Shown here one piece after another: positions 44,263-51,088 of a DNA stretch of 64,000 nt. The notes beneath the pieces are model-generated. The model saw nothing but the letters and a program-made list of their open reading frames with translations. It made no database searches and had not been told where the DNA came from. The position numbers were made by a program, and so were the translations under genes. The stretch is from Limiplasma sp048370855 (GTDB lineage Bacteria > Bacillota > Clostridia > Christensenellales > Aristaeellaceae). The DNA lies in NCBI GenBank assembly GCA_048370855.1, contig DBGEOK010000008.1, positions 1 through 64,000 of the forward strand, in the 5' to 3' direction. The number at the start of each line of letters is the position of its first letter. The first letter of the stretch is position 1.

Positions 44263-45558
44263 ATGGCCAAAAACGCTAACAATCGGGTCGGCGTGTGGCA
44301 ATCCCTTCGCAACGCCTGGAAGGTAGACGATATCCGTAAGAAGATCCTCTATACCTTCTTCATGCTGCTGGTCTTCCGGCTGGTGGGCGTAATCCCGGCC
44401 CCGGGCGTCGACTATGCCCGGGTGCAAGCGCAGATAGGCGCCAATAACCTGCCGCTTCTTGACCTGGTCAACATGATGACGGGCAGTAACTTCCAAAACA
44501 TGACCATTATGGCCATGGGCATTACCCCGTATATTAACTCCTCCATTATCATGCAGTTGCTGACCATTGCGATCCCCGCGCTGGAGCGCTTGCAAAAGAG
44601 CGGGCCCGACGGGCAGAAGAAAATCGCGCAGATTACCCGCTACGTGACGGTCGGCCTGGCTGTGGTGCAGGCGATTGGCTTGGTGGCCAGCCTTGGCTAC
44701 ATCAAGAGCGGCTGGTTTAACACTGTGCTGGTCGGCGTGAGCATGGCGGGCGGTACGGCGCTGGCTATGTGGATTGGCGAGCGCATCACCGAAAAGGGGC
44801 TTGGAAACGGCATTTCCCTGCTCATTTTCGCGGGCATTATCTCCAACCTGTTTACCGGCATCACAAGCCTGTTCAGCACCGCCCTCAGCGCAAACTCCCT
44901 GACCCCATGGCTGACGCTGCTGGCGGTTCTGGCGCTCGCGCTGGTGATGACCGTGTTGATTACCTTTGTGGATATGGGCGTTCGCCGCATCAACGTACAC
45001 TTCGCCAAGCGCGTCAGCGGCCGCAAGATGTACGGCGGGCAGAACAGCGTCATTCCGCTGAAGGTGGTAAGCGTGGGCGTGCTGCCTCTGATCTTCGCCT
45101 ACTCCTTTATGGCGTTCCCCGGCACGATTATCCAGCTTGTGGGCGGCGCCGAAAGCGGCGCGGCGATCTGGTGGGCGCGCTACATGGGCTCCACCAGCCC
45201 GTGGTACCTGTTGGTAACGGCGCTGCTGATTATTGCCTTTACCTACTTCTATACCTCCATCTCCTTCCAGCCGGATGAGATGGCCAAGAACATTCAGCAG
45301 CAGGGCGGCGCGATTCCGTCCGTGCGTCCAGGCAAACCGACCGCGGATTACCTCAAGCGCATCAACACCCGCCTGACGCTGTTTGCCGCGCTGTTCCTGG
45401 CCGTGCTGGCTACCGTGCCAACGCTTTTCACCGTCGGCTTGCAGACGCATATCCCGTTTGCGGCAAGCAGCCTGCTGATCGCGGTAAGCGTGGTGCTGGA
45501 AACCAAGCGTCAGTTGGACGACCTGTTGGTAAGCCGCAATTACGACACCATCTCCTGA
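44263..45558 (+). CDS. secY: Preprotein translocase channel subunit SecY
   Basis: 431 residues, ten membrane helices, the pore of the Sec translocon. MLLVFRLVGVIPAPGVDY near the N-terminus, the second-helix MGITPYINSSIIMQLL and the cytosolic loop FQPDEMAKNIQQQGGAIPSVRPGKPT are SecY hallmarks. Co-transcribed with the ribosomal genes. Confidence 0.98.
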   Translation: MAKNANNRVGVWQSLRNAWKVDDIRKKILYTFFMLLVFRLVGVIPAPGVDYARVQAQIGANNLPLLDLVNMMTGSNFQNMTIMAMGITPYINSSIIMQLLTIAIPALERLQKSGPDGQKKIAQITRYVTVGLAVVQAIGLVASLGYIKSGWFNTVLVGVSMAGGTALAMWIGERITEKGLGNGISLLIFAGIISNLFTGITSLFSTALSANSLTPWLTLLAVLALALVMTVLITFVDMGVRRINVHFAKRVSGRKMYGGQNSVIPLKVVSVGVLPLIFAYSFMAFPGTIIQLVGGAESGAAIWWARYMGSTSPWYLLVTALLIIAFTYFYTSISFQPDEMAKNIQQQGGAIPSVRPGKPTADYLKRINTRLTLFAALFLAVLATVPTLFTVGLQTHIPFAASSLLIAVSVVLETKRQLDDLLVSRNYDTIS

Positions 45559-45585
45559 CGGAAGCGTGAAGCTACGAATGACGAG

Positions 45586-45653
45586 CCGCTAAGGCACGGC
45601 ACTGGCATATGTACCGCCTTTATGGTATAATGATTTGTGCCGTGCGTTAGCGG
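45586..45653. repeat. 17-base inverted repeat around the adk promoter
   Basis: CCGCTAAGGCACGGCAC (45586-45602) is the reverse complement, with one mismatch, of GTGCCGTGCGTTAGCGG (45637-45653). The promoter lies in the loop. Could be an operator pair, a terminator remnant of secY or the ends of a lost element. Confidence 0.7.
45602..45631 (+). promoter_or_regulatory. Promoter for adk-map-infA-rpmJ
   Basis: CTGGCA (45602-45607), 18-base spacer, TATAAT (45626-45631), predicted start near 45638 inside the right arm of the inverted repeat. A GC-rich leader of about 135 bases with stems such as GGGGA-TCG-TCCCC follows. Confidence 0.6.
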
Positions 45654-45773
45654 CCTTCATACGCAGGGCGGGGGATCGTCCCCGGCCGGCGCCGCGGACG
45701 CCGTAAGGCGCGCCGCGGAGGGTAGCCGCCGTTTCCGTTAGACGCGGAACGGCTGAGGAGGAGAATTGCGGTC

Positions 45774-46403
45774 ATGAACATTATTTTTCTGGGCCCCCCG
45801 GGAGCCGGGAAAGGCACGCAGGCTAAAATTATATGCGAGCGGCTCGGCATCCCGCAGGTATCGACGGGGGATATGCTGCGCTCCGCAATCGCGGCCCAAA
45901 CCGAAACGGGCTTGCGCGCCAAAGCGTTTATGGATGCGGGCGACCTGGTGCCGGACGAAGTTGTCATTGCGATTGTGCGCGAGCGGCTTCAAATGCCGGA
46001 TTGCGAAAAGGGTTACATTTTGGACGGCTTTCCCAGGACGGTCGAGCAGGCGGAGGCTCTTGCCGGCTTTGCCAGGATTGATGTGGCCGTCAACCTAGAC
46101 GTGCCGGACGAGGCGCTGGTCAAGCGGCTGAGCGGCAGGCGGGTGTGTCCGCTGTGCGGAGCGCCCTACCATGTGGATCGATTGAACGGCGAAAGCCGCT
46201 GCAAGGCTGATAATACGCCGCTGATCCAACGGGAGGACGACCGCGCGGAAACGGTTCGCAACCGTCTGGAAATTTATCACAAGAAAACCGCGCCCCTGAT
46301 TGACTATTACAGGGAAGCGGGCCTGCTGAGGAATATCGGCGGCGGCTTATCCCTGGAGGAAATCAGCGCCGAAATTCTCAACGCACTCGAGGCGATCCGA
46401 TGA
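45774..46403 (+). CDS. adk: Adenylate kinase, zinc-lid type
   Basis: 209 residues; ATP + AMP to 2 ADP. P-loop GPPGAGKGT (about 7-15), LDGFPRTVEQAEAL and the lid zinc site C-x2-C-x16-C-x2-D (CPLC ... CKAD), the Gram-positive pattern. Ribosome site AGGAGGAG; overlaps map by 4 bases. Confidence 0.98.
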   Translation: MNIIFLGPPGAGKGTQAKIICERLGIPQVSTGDMLRSAIAAQTETGLRAKAFMDAGDLVPDEVVIAIVRERLQMPDCEKGYILDGFPRTVEQAEALAGFARIDVAVNLDVPDEALVKRLSGRRVCPLCGAPYHVDRLNGESRCKADNTPLIQREDDRAETVRNRLEIYHKKTAPLIDYYREAGLLRNIGGGLSLEEISAEILNALEAIR

Positions 46404-47179
46404 TCTATCTGAAAAATGCGCAGCAGCTTGACTGCATGCGAAAATCAGGCGCGCTGCTCTACGAGGTGCTTTGCCGGTTGCGCGAGGCCATCAAGCCAGG
46501 CATGAGCACAGCCGAGCTGGACGTTTACGCCGAGCAGCTAATCCGCAAGCACAAGGCGATTCCTTCCTTCCTGGATTACCAGGGTTATCCCGCCTCCATT
46601 TGCGCCTCTGTCAACGAGGAGGTCGTGCATGGGATTCCGTCGGATCAGACTATTCTCAAGGAAGGCGACGTGCTTTCGGTTGATTGCGGGCTGATCCTGG
46701 ACGGCTGGCAGGCGGACAGCGCCTTCACCGTCGGGGTGGGTGAAATTACGGCGGATAGCCGCAAGCTGATCGACGTTACGGAAGAGTGCTTTTACAAGGG
46801 CATCCGGAAGGCGATTGCCGGAAACCATTTGGGCGATATTGGGCACGCTATTCAGGAATATGCGGAAAGCTACGGCTATGGCGTCATTCGGGAATTGACG
46901 GGCCATGGCATCGGGCGCAACATGCATGAGGAGCCCAGCGTGCCGAACTTCGGGCGCGAGGGCCATGGCATGCGGCTCCGGGCCGGCATGACGCTCGCCG
47001 TCGAGCCGATGATCTCCATGGGAGATTATCATGTGGCGGAGCTGGAGGACGGCTGGACCATTGTGACTGAGGACGCGAGCATTTGCTCGCACTACGAGCA
47101 TACGATTGCCATTAACGAGCAGGGCCTGCCGGAGCTGCTCACCTATCCGGGCTACGCCTTGACGGAGGAAGCCGAGTGA
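46400..47179 (+). CDS. map: Methionine aminopeptidase, type I
   Basis: 259 residues, removes N-terminal Met from new proteins. The metal ligands appear in order: LSVDCGLILDGWQADSAFT (Asp pair), GHGIGRNMHEEP (His), and the C-terminal Glu residues in MTLAVEPMI and TEDASICSHYEHTI. Length is normal for type Ia. Confidence 0.98.
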   Translation: MIYLKNAQQLDCMRKSGALLYEVLCRLREAIKPGMSTAELDVYAEQLIRKHKAIPSFLDYQGYPASICASVNEEVVHGIPSDQTILKEGDVLSVDCGLILDGWQADSAFTVGVGEITADSRKLIDVTEECFYKGIRKAIAGNHLGDIGHAIQEYAESYGYGVIRELTGHGIGRNMHEEPSVPNFGREGHGMRLRAGMTLAVEPMISMGDYHVAELEDGWTIVTEDASICSHYEHTIAINEQGLPELLTYPGYALTEEAE

Positions 47180-47520
47180 AAGCGAAGCTGACCGAGCCGG
47201 GGCGCGTAGCCGTTTCCACGCAGGGCAGGGATAAGGGCGTTTGGTACGCCGTTATGACGGTACTGGACGACCGCCGCCTTCTGCTGTGCGACGGAAAGAG
47301 CCGCACGCTGGCAAAGCCTAAAAAAAAGCAGATAAAGCATCTCGAGCCGCTGCCCATGACCGTTGCGGTAGAAGGCAGCGGAGGGAGCGGAGGCCCCGTT
47401 ACCGACGGCGATATTCTAAAGGCGCTCAAAGCGGCGCGGGATGCTTATGAAACCAAGACGGAAGGCCCCCGCGCGGGCGCGGGCCATCAGAAGGAGGAAT
47501 GCGCGTTTGTCCAAGAGTGA
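47176..47520 (+). CDS. KOW-domain RNA-binding protein (L14e-like)
   Basis: 114 residues. PGRVAVSTQGRDKGVWYAVMTVLDDRRLLLCDGK is a KOW domain like that of archaeal/eukaryotic L14e; such proteins lie between map and infA in many Clostridia. The tail (about 60-114) is polar and variable. ATGA overlap with map; overlaps infA by 14 bases. Function unknown, ribosome-linked by context. Confidence 0.85.
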   Translation: MKAKLTEPGRVAVSTQGRDKGVWYAVMTVLDDRRLLLCDGKSRTLAKPKKKQIKHLEPLPMTVAVEGSGGSGGPVTDGDILKALKAARDAYETKTEGPRAGAGHQKEECAFVQE

Positions 47521-47728
47521 TGTCATTGAAATGGAAGGCACGGTTATCGAGGCGCTTCCCAACGCGAACTTCAAAGTGGAGCTCCCCGGCGGGCACCGGA
47601 TCATGGCACAGATTTCGGGAAAAATGCGCATGAACTTCATCCGCATTTATCCTGGCGACAAGGTAACGGTCGAGCTTTCGCCCTATGACTTGACGCGCGG
47701 CCGCATTACGTGGCGCAGCAAGAATTAG
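47507..47728 (+). CDS. infA: Translation initiation factor IF-1
   Basis: 73 residues, OB fold that blocks the A site in initiation. SKSDVIEMEGTVIEALPNANFKVELPGGH and FIRIYPGDKVTVELSPYDLTRGRITWR are diagnostic. Starts with TTG at 47507 behind AAGGAGGAA; the in-frame ATG at 47441 lies deep in the previous gene. Confidence 0.97.
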   Translation: MSKSDVIEMEGTVIEALPNANFKVELPGGHRIMAQISGKMRMNFIRIYPGDKVTVELSPYDLTRGRITWRSKN

Positions 47729-47739
47729 GCGAAACAGTA

Positions 47740-47910
47740 CCGAAATTCGCCAAAGGCGAATGAATGCCGAAGCCTGAGGCCGGCCCGCAGGCCGGACACA
47801 GGCCGAATAAGAAGGCGGCGCAAAGCGCTGCGAGGCACCGAAATTCGCCAAAGGCGAATGAATGCCGAAGCCTGAGGCCGGCCCACAGGCCGGACACAGG
47901 CCGAATAAGG
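47740..47910 (+). repeat. Tandem duplicated leader unit before rpmJ
   Basis: Two copies of a 73-base unit (47740-47812 and 47838-47910) with a 98-base period. Each has two perfect stems, ATTCGCC-AAA-GGCGAAT and CCGGCC-CRCA-GGCCGG. The second copy runs into the rpmJ ribosome site. Almost the only changes are in the second loop (CGCA versus CACA) and at the 3-prime border. Confidence 0.85.
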
Positions 47911-47921
47911 AGGTAAAAAGC

Positions 47922-48035
47922 ATGAAGGTTCGTCCCTCGGTCAAGCCCATTTGTGAAAAGTGCAAGATTATCAAGCGCAAAGGGCGCGTCATGGTGATCT
48001 GCGAGAATCCCAAGCATAAGCAGAAGCAAGGCTGA
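47922..48035 (+). CDS. rpmJ: 50S ribosomal protein L36
   Basis: 37 residues, zinc form: MKVRPSVKPICEKCKIIKRK with the C-x2-C-x12-C-x4-H set. AAGGAGGTAAAAAGC precedes the ATG. In most Bacillota rpsM, rpsK, rpsD, rpoA and rplQ come next; here they do not. Confidence 0.98.
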   Translation: MKVRPSVKPICEKCKIIKRKGRVMVICENPKHKQKQG

Positions 48036-48091
48036 GCCGCCGTCGCGGAGACGCGCTTGAACCCGGCTTGCCGGCATAAAGGACAAAACAT

Positions 48092-48246
48092 GGGGCTGTC
48101 GCAAAATAGCCTTACAAAAACCATTCAAAAGAAACCCGGCTCTACGTGGCAATCAACGCCTTCAGAGACGGGTTTCTTGTTGGCTCAATTTTTTTACGGT
48201 TTGAATATGGTTGCGGCTTGATTTTGCAACATTCGGCGTTGCCGCG
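48092..48246. mobile_element. Possible small IS-derived remnant after rpmJ
   Basis: Left end GGGGCTGTCGCAAAATAGCC resembles ends of several IS families; about 130 bases on, GGCTTGATTTTGCAACATTC is a partial inverse of it. No gene inside. The interior carries the rpmJ-proximal terminator-like stem. Confidence 0.4.
48131..48176 (+). terminator. Terminator-like stem after the ribosomal cluster
   Basis: GAAACCCGGCTCT (48131-48143) pairs with AGAGACGGGTTTC (48164-48176), one internal mismatch, followed by TTGTT. Plausible end of the adk-rpmJ transcript. Confidence 0.55.
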
Positions 48247-48309
48247 TTTCCATCCTTGCAACGGGCTGCCTTTAGCTGAAACGGTCGTTTGAGAAAGGCG
48301 ACCGGCGGG

Positions 48310-48519
48310 TCAGCCGTTCAGCCCCGGGTCCTCGCTGCCGCCTGGGACCTGGGTTTCTTCGACCGTCTGCGGAGCATTTGTGGCGTCGGACGTCTGAACC
48401 GGATTTAGACCGCTCCCAGAGCCCGCGGGCCAGGGATCGGTTTCGGTGTGGCAGGCGGATAACAGCAGCGCCGCCGACAGGCAAAGCGTCAAAAGCAATG
48501 CTTTACGTCCGTTTTTCAT
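48310..48519 (-). CDS. Small predicted lipoprotein
   Basis: 69 residues. Signal peptide MKNGRKALLLTLCLSAALLLSAC with lipobox LSAC, then a short acidic Pro/Thr/Gly tail with no domain. ATG 48519 has GGAGG upstream. Diverges from the pyrophosphatase gene; function unknown. Confidence 0.7.
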   Translation of the reverse strand: MKNGRKALLLTLCLSAALLLSACHTETDPWPAGSGSGLNPVQTSDATNAPQTVEETQVPGGSEDPGLNG

Positions 48520-48583
48520 GGAAATACCTCCTTTGTTTGCGTTATGCGACGCGTCTAGTATACCATAAAAACGGCGCGGGCGC

Positions 48584-48612
48584 TTTACAAATCCCGTCAT
48601 GCTTGTTACAAT
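48584..48612 (+). promoter_or_regulatory. Promoter for ppa
   Basis: TTTACA (48584-48589), 17-base spacer, TACAAT (48607-48612). The predicted RNA start (about 48619) favours the ppa ATG at 48652 over the one at 48631. Confidence 0.7.
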
Positions 48613-48651
48613 GGCGGCGGGTTTACAGAGATGGAAAGGGCGGAAAATGAA

Positions 48652-49185
48652 ATGAGCAATATTTGGCATGATATTTCTCCCGCGAGGATCACGCGGGACG
48701 ATTTTATCGCCGTCATCGAGATTGAGAAGGGAAGTAAAAAGAAATACGAGCTGGATAAGGAGACCGGGCACCTGATTCTGGACCGGATTCTTTATACCTC
48801 CACGCACTATCCGGCCAACTATGGCTTGATCCCAAGGACCTATGCGGACGATAACGATCCTTTGGACGTGCTCCTGGTGTGCAGCGAAGTTATTCAGCCT
48901 CTCAGCCTTGTTCGATGCTATCCCATTGGGGTGATTACCATGCTGGATCAGGGACGGCTGGATGAAAAGATTATTGCGATCCCGTTTGAGGACCCGACCT
49001 ATAATACCTACCGTGATATTAAGGAACTACCGGCGCATATCTTCACGGAAATGAGCCATTTCTTCAGCGTTTACAAAAGCCTTGAGGGAAAGGAAACCGT
49101 TGTGGACGAGCTGCGCGGGGCGGAGGACGCCGGAAGGGTGATTCAAAAATCGCTGGACGCATATATTGAAAAATTTTGCCGGTAG
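48652..49185 (+). CDS. ppa: Inorganic pyrophosphatase, family I
   Basis: 177 residues; PPi to 2 phosphate. IEIEKGSKKKYELDKETGHLILDRIL, the active-site signature DDNDPLDVLL and PFEDPTYNTYRDIKELP are clear. ATG 48652 chosen for GGAAAGGGCGG upstream. Cytosolic, driving biosynthetic reactions forward. Confidence 0.95.
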   Translation: MSNIWHDISPARITRDDFIAVIEIEKGSKKKYELDKETGHLILDRILYTSTHYPANYGLIPRTYADDNDPLDVLLVCSEVIQPLSLVRCYPIGVITMLDQGRLDEKIIAIPFEDPTYNTYRDIKELPAHIFTEMSHFFSVYKSLEGKETVVDELRGAEDAGRVIQKSLDAYIEKFCR

Positions 49186-49450
49186 GACGCCGCCACGCCG
49201 CTTGAAGCCCCGCCGGAGGGGGGTAGAATCGCCGTTTGGGCGGTTTCTCGCGCGCGTAAAAGCAAAGCCGCGTTCGCTCACGAAGCGCAGCCTTATGAGG
49301 CCGCTTTCAGGAAAGGTCCCATCCGCGCGTTCGGCGATATTCCGCCGCGCCGGCAAAAGCTTATACCCTAAGCGCCGCCGCAAAGGAGCCAGGCGCGCTT
49401 TTTGAATGAGGAAAAGGGCGGAGAGGGCTTGTGGCGAAGGAACGCCGGAA

Positions 49451-49605
49451 GGCGCGGCCTCCCGAGCCCGCCGCGTAGGGCTTTGGCATTATGGCAGCCC
49501 TTTACCGAAGTTACATTCGCGGCCCAAGCATGGCAGCCCGTGCCGGGGTCACAGGCGGGGACCCCCCGTTGTCTTTCGTCCTGAGCGTTACAGCCACAGG
49601 TCGCT
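49451..49605 (-). repeat. Dispersed repeat, modules D and C, degenerate copy at 49.5 kb
   Basis: On the minus strand, D (49535-49605, ACGAAAGACAACGGGGGGTCC and a shared CCCGCCTGTGACNCCGGC block) is followed by C (49451-49528, CTTGGGCCGCGAA-like start, GCCCTACGCGGCGGGCTCGGGAGG end). Order D-C is the same as at 56.5 kb. Stems are partly decayed. The gap 49186-49450 holds nothing else I can support. Confidence 0.55.
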
Positions 49606-49749
49606 TCGTCAAGCGGCCATGGCGGCCCTGAACGAAAGCGCGCCGTGGAAAGCCTCGGATAGCTTTTTGGCTGCCCAAAACGGACGCGGGGGCTTGTCAT
49701 ATCTTTGTAAAATATGCGGCGGGAAGGATAACTTTATCTTCCAAAAGAC

Positions 49750-49778
49750 TATACATATGCTGGGTTTTCATGTACAAT
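49750..49778 (+). promoter_or_regulatory. Promoter for the secreted-protein/repeat-protein operon
   Basis: TATACA (49750-49755), 17-base spacer, TACAAT (49773-49778). Confidence 0.55.
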
Positions 49779-49846
49779 AGGAGATGGTAAAATCGTAACA
49801 ATTAGCCTTCCAAACCGGAAAGGAGAGGGTTGCCATCCACCGCAAA

Positions 49847-51058
49847 ATGCTGCTGATGCTCGCGGCGCTGACGCTGCTATGCTTTTTTCCTGCTATCAGC
49901 CGGGGCGACGACACCGGGGTGCTTTCCGAAACGGAGTTGAACGCCTGGGTCAAGCAGGTGCTGCGGGACAGCCTGGAGGAACAGCCCATGAACGCGCCCG
50001 TGGGCGAGGAATCGCTGACGGAGGACGGATATGCGTTCCTGTATAGCTTTGCGACGCTCTATTACGACAAGCCGACGCTGGACGGGCAAAGCGTGCTCAA
50101 AGGCATTGCCGTCACGGGAGAGGATTACGCGTCCCCTCGCGGCGTCAAGCTGGGGGACGACGCGCAATGGTTGATTGACAGCTATGGCTGGCAAAATCCG
50201 GGGCTGTTGGGAAACGGCTTGTTTGCGGCCTTCTACCGCTTAAACGACCTGCCGAGAGCCGCGTATTGGTGCTGGGCGCAGCATGACGGGCCGGAGATCA
50301 GCTCCGTGCAGTGCGCGATCCATGTACAGGCCGGTGAGGACCGCTATACGGACGCGGGGCTGATCTACACGCTGGAGAACGGACGGGTGACGGAGATCCG
50401 CGCCTATGGCCTGAGCGATGTGATTTCCGCCCTTGACGTGAAAAAGAACCTGGACGCGGTGATGGGCGTGGAGGCGGCCGGCAGCGGAGACGAACCGGAA
50501 GCGGGAGACCTACGCGCTAAGGAGGCGGAAGGATATTTTGTCGCAAGCGATCAAGCTGCTTTTTCCGTAAACGACCTCCGCTTCAGCGGCATCGATTACC
50601 TTGCGCTTACGGAGGAGGGAGCCGCAGCCGTTTTTGGCGGCGCGCTCAGCGAGCAGCGCGTTCAGGACGATACGGGCGCGTGGCTGTTGACGACAAACCG
50701 GGAGGGCTTGACCCTCAGCTATACGGTCAGCGCGGACGGCGCGCAGAGCCGCGTGGAATCCATGAGCGCGACTCGGGAATCCTTCGAGGGGCCGCGCGGC
50801 GTCCGCGTTGGCGCGGCGCTTGAAGACGTGCTGGCCGCCTTTCAAAGCGACGGCGAGGGGCGGGTCTTGGGCGGCGCGGCCATCCTTTACGGGGACGGCG
50901 TGAACGCGCCCACCGGCGTGCTGGAGCGGCTGGATGGGGGCGTCAAGGAATTGCGATACATGACCCGCGCCGACCAGTACGGCGTGGAGCGCGACGTTAC
51001 GCTGAACATGACGTTTTTGGACGATAAGCTCACCGAGCTGATGATTTACTCTTGGTAG
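49847..51058 (+). CDS. Secreted protein with a duplicated domain, unrecognised
   Basis: 403 residues from the ATG at 49847. Signal peptide about 1-20 (MLLMLAALTLLCFFPAISRG). Two halves share a motif: SPRGVKLGDDAQWLIDSYG (near residue 97) and GPRGVRVGAALEDVLAAF (near residue 325), each before a Gly-rich strand region. The pattern G-V-x-x-G-x-x-x-x-x-V/I-x-x-x-(Y/F) recalls SmpA/BamE-like folds, but I would not name a family. The only strong ribosome site, AGGAGAGG (49821-49828), fits an in-frame ATC at 49835 better than the ATG. Next gene follows after 30 bases. Confidence 0.75.
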   Translation: MLLMLAALTLLCFFPAISRGDDTGVLSETELNAWVKQVLRDSLEEQPMNAPVGEESLTEDGYAFLYSFATLYYDKPTLDGQSVLKGIAVTGEDYASPRGVKLGDDAQWLIDSYGWQNPGLLGNGLFAAFYRLNDLPRAAYWCWAQHDGPEISSVQCAIHVQAGEDRYTDAGLIYTLENGRVTEIRAYGLSDVISALDVKKNLDAVMGVEAAGSGDEPEAGDLRAKEAEGYFVASDQAAFSVNDLRFSGIDYLALTEEGAAAVFGGALSEQRVQDDTGAWLLTTNREGLTLSYTVSADGAQSRVESMSATRESFEGPRGVRVGAALEDVLAAFQSDGEGRVLGGAAILYGDGVNAPTGVLERLDGGVKELRYMTRADQYGVERDVTLNMTFLDDKLTELMIYSW

Positions 51059-51088
51059 AAACCGCGAGGGTTTCTGGGGGGACTGCGC

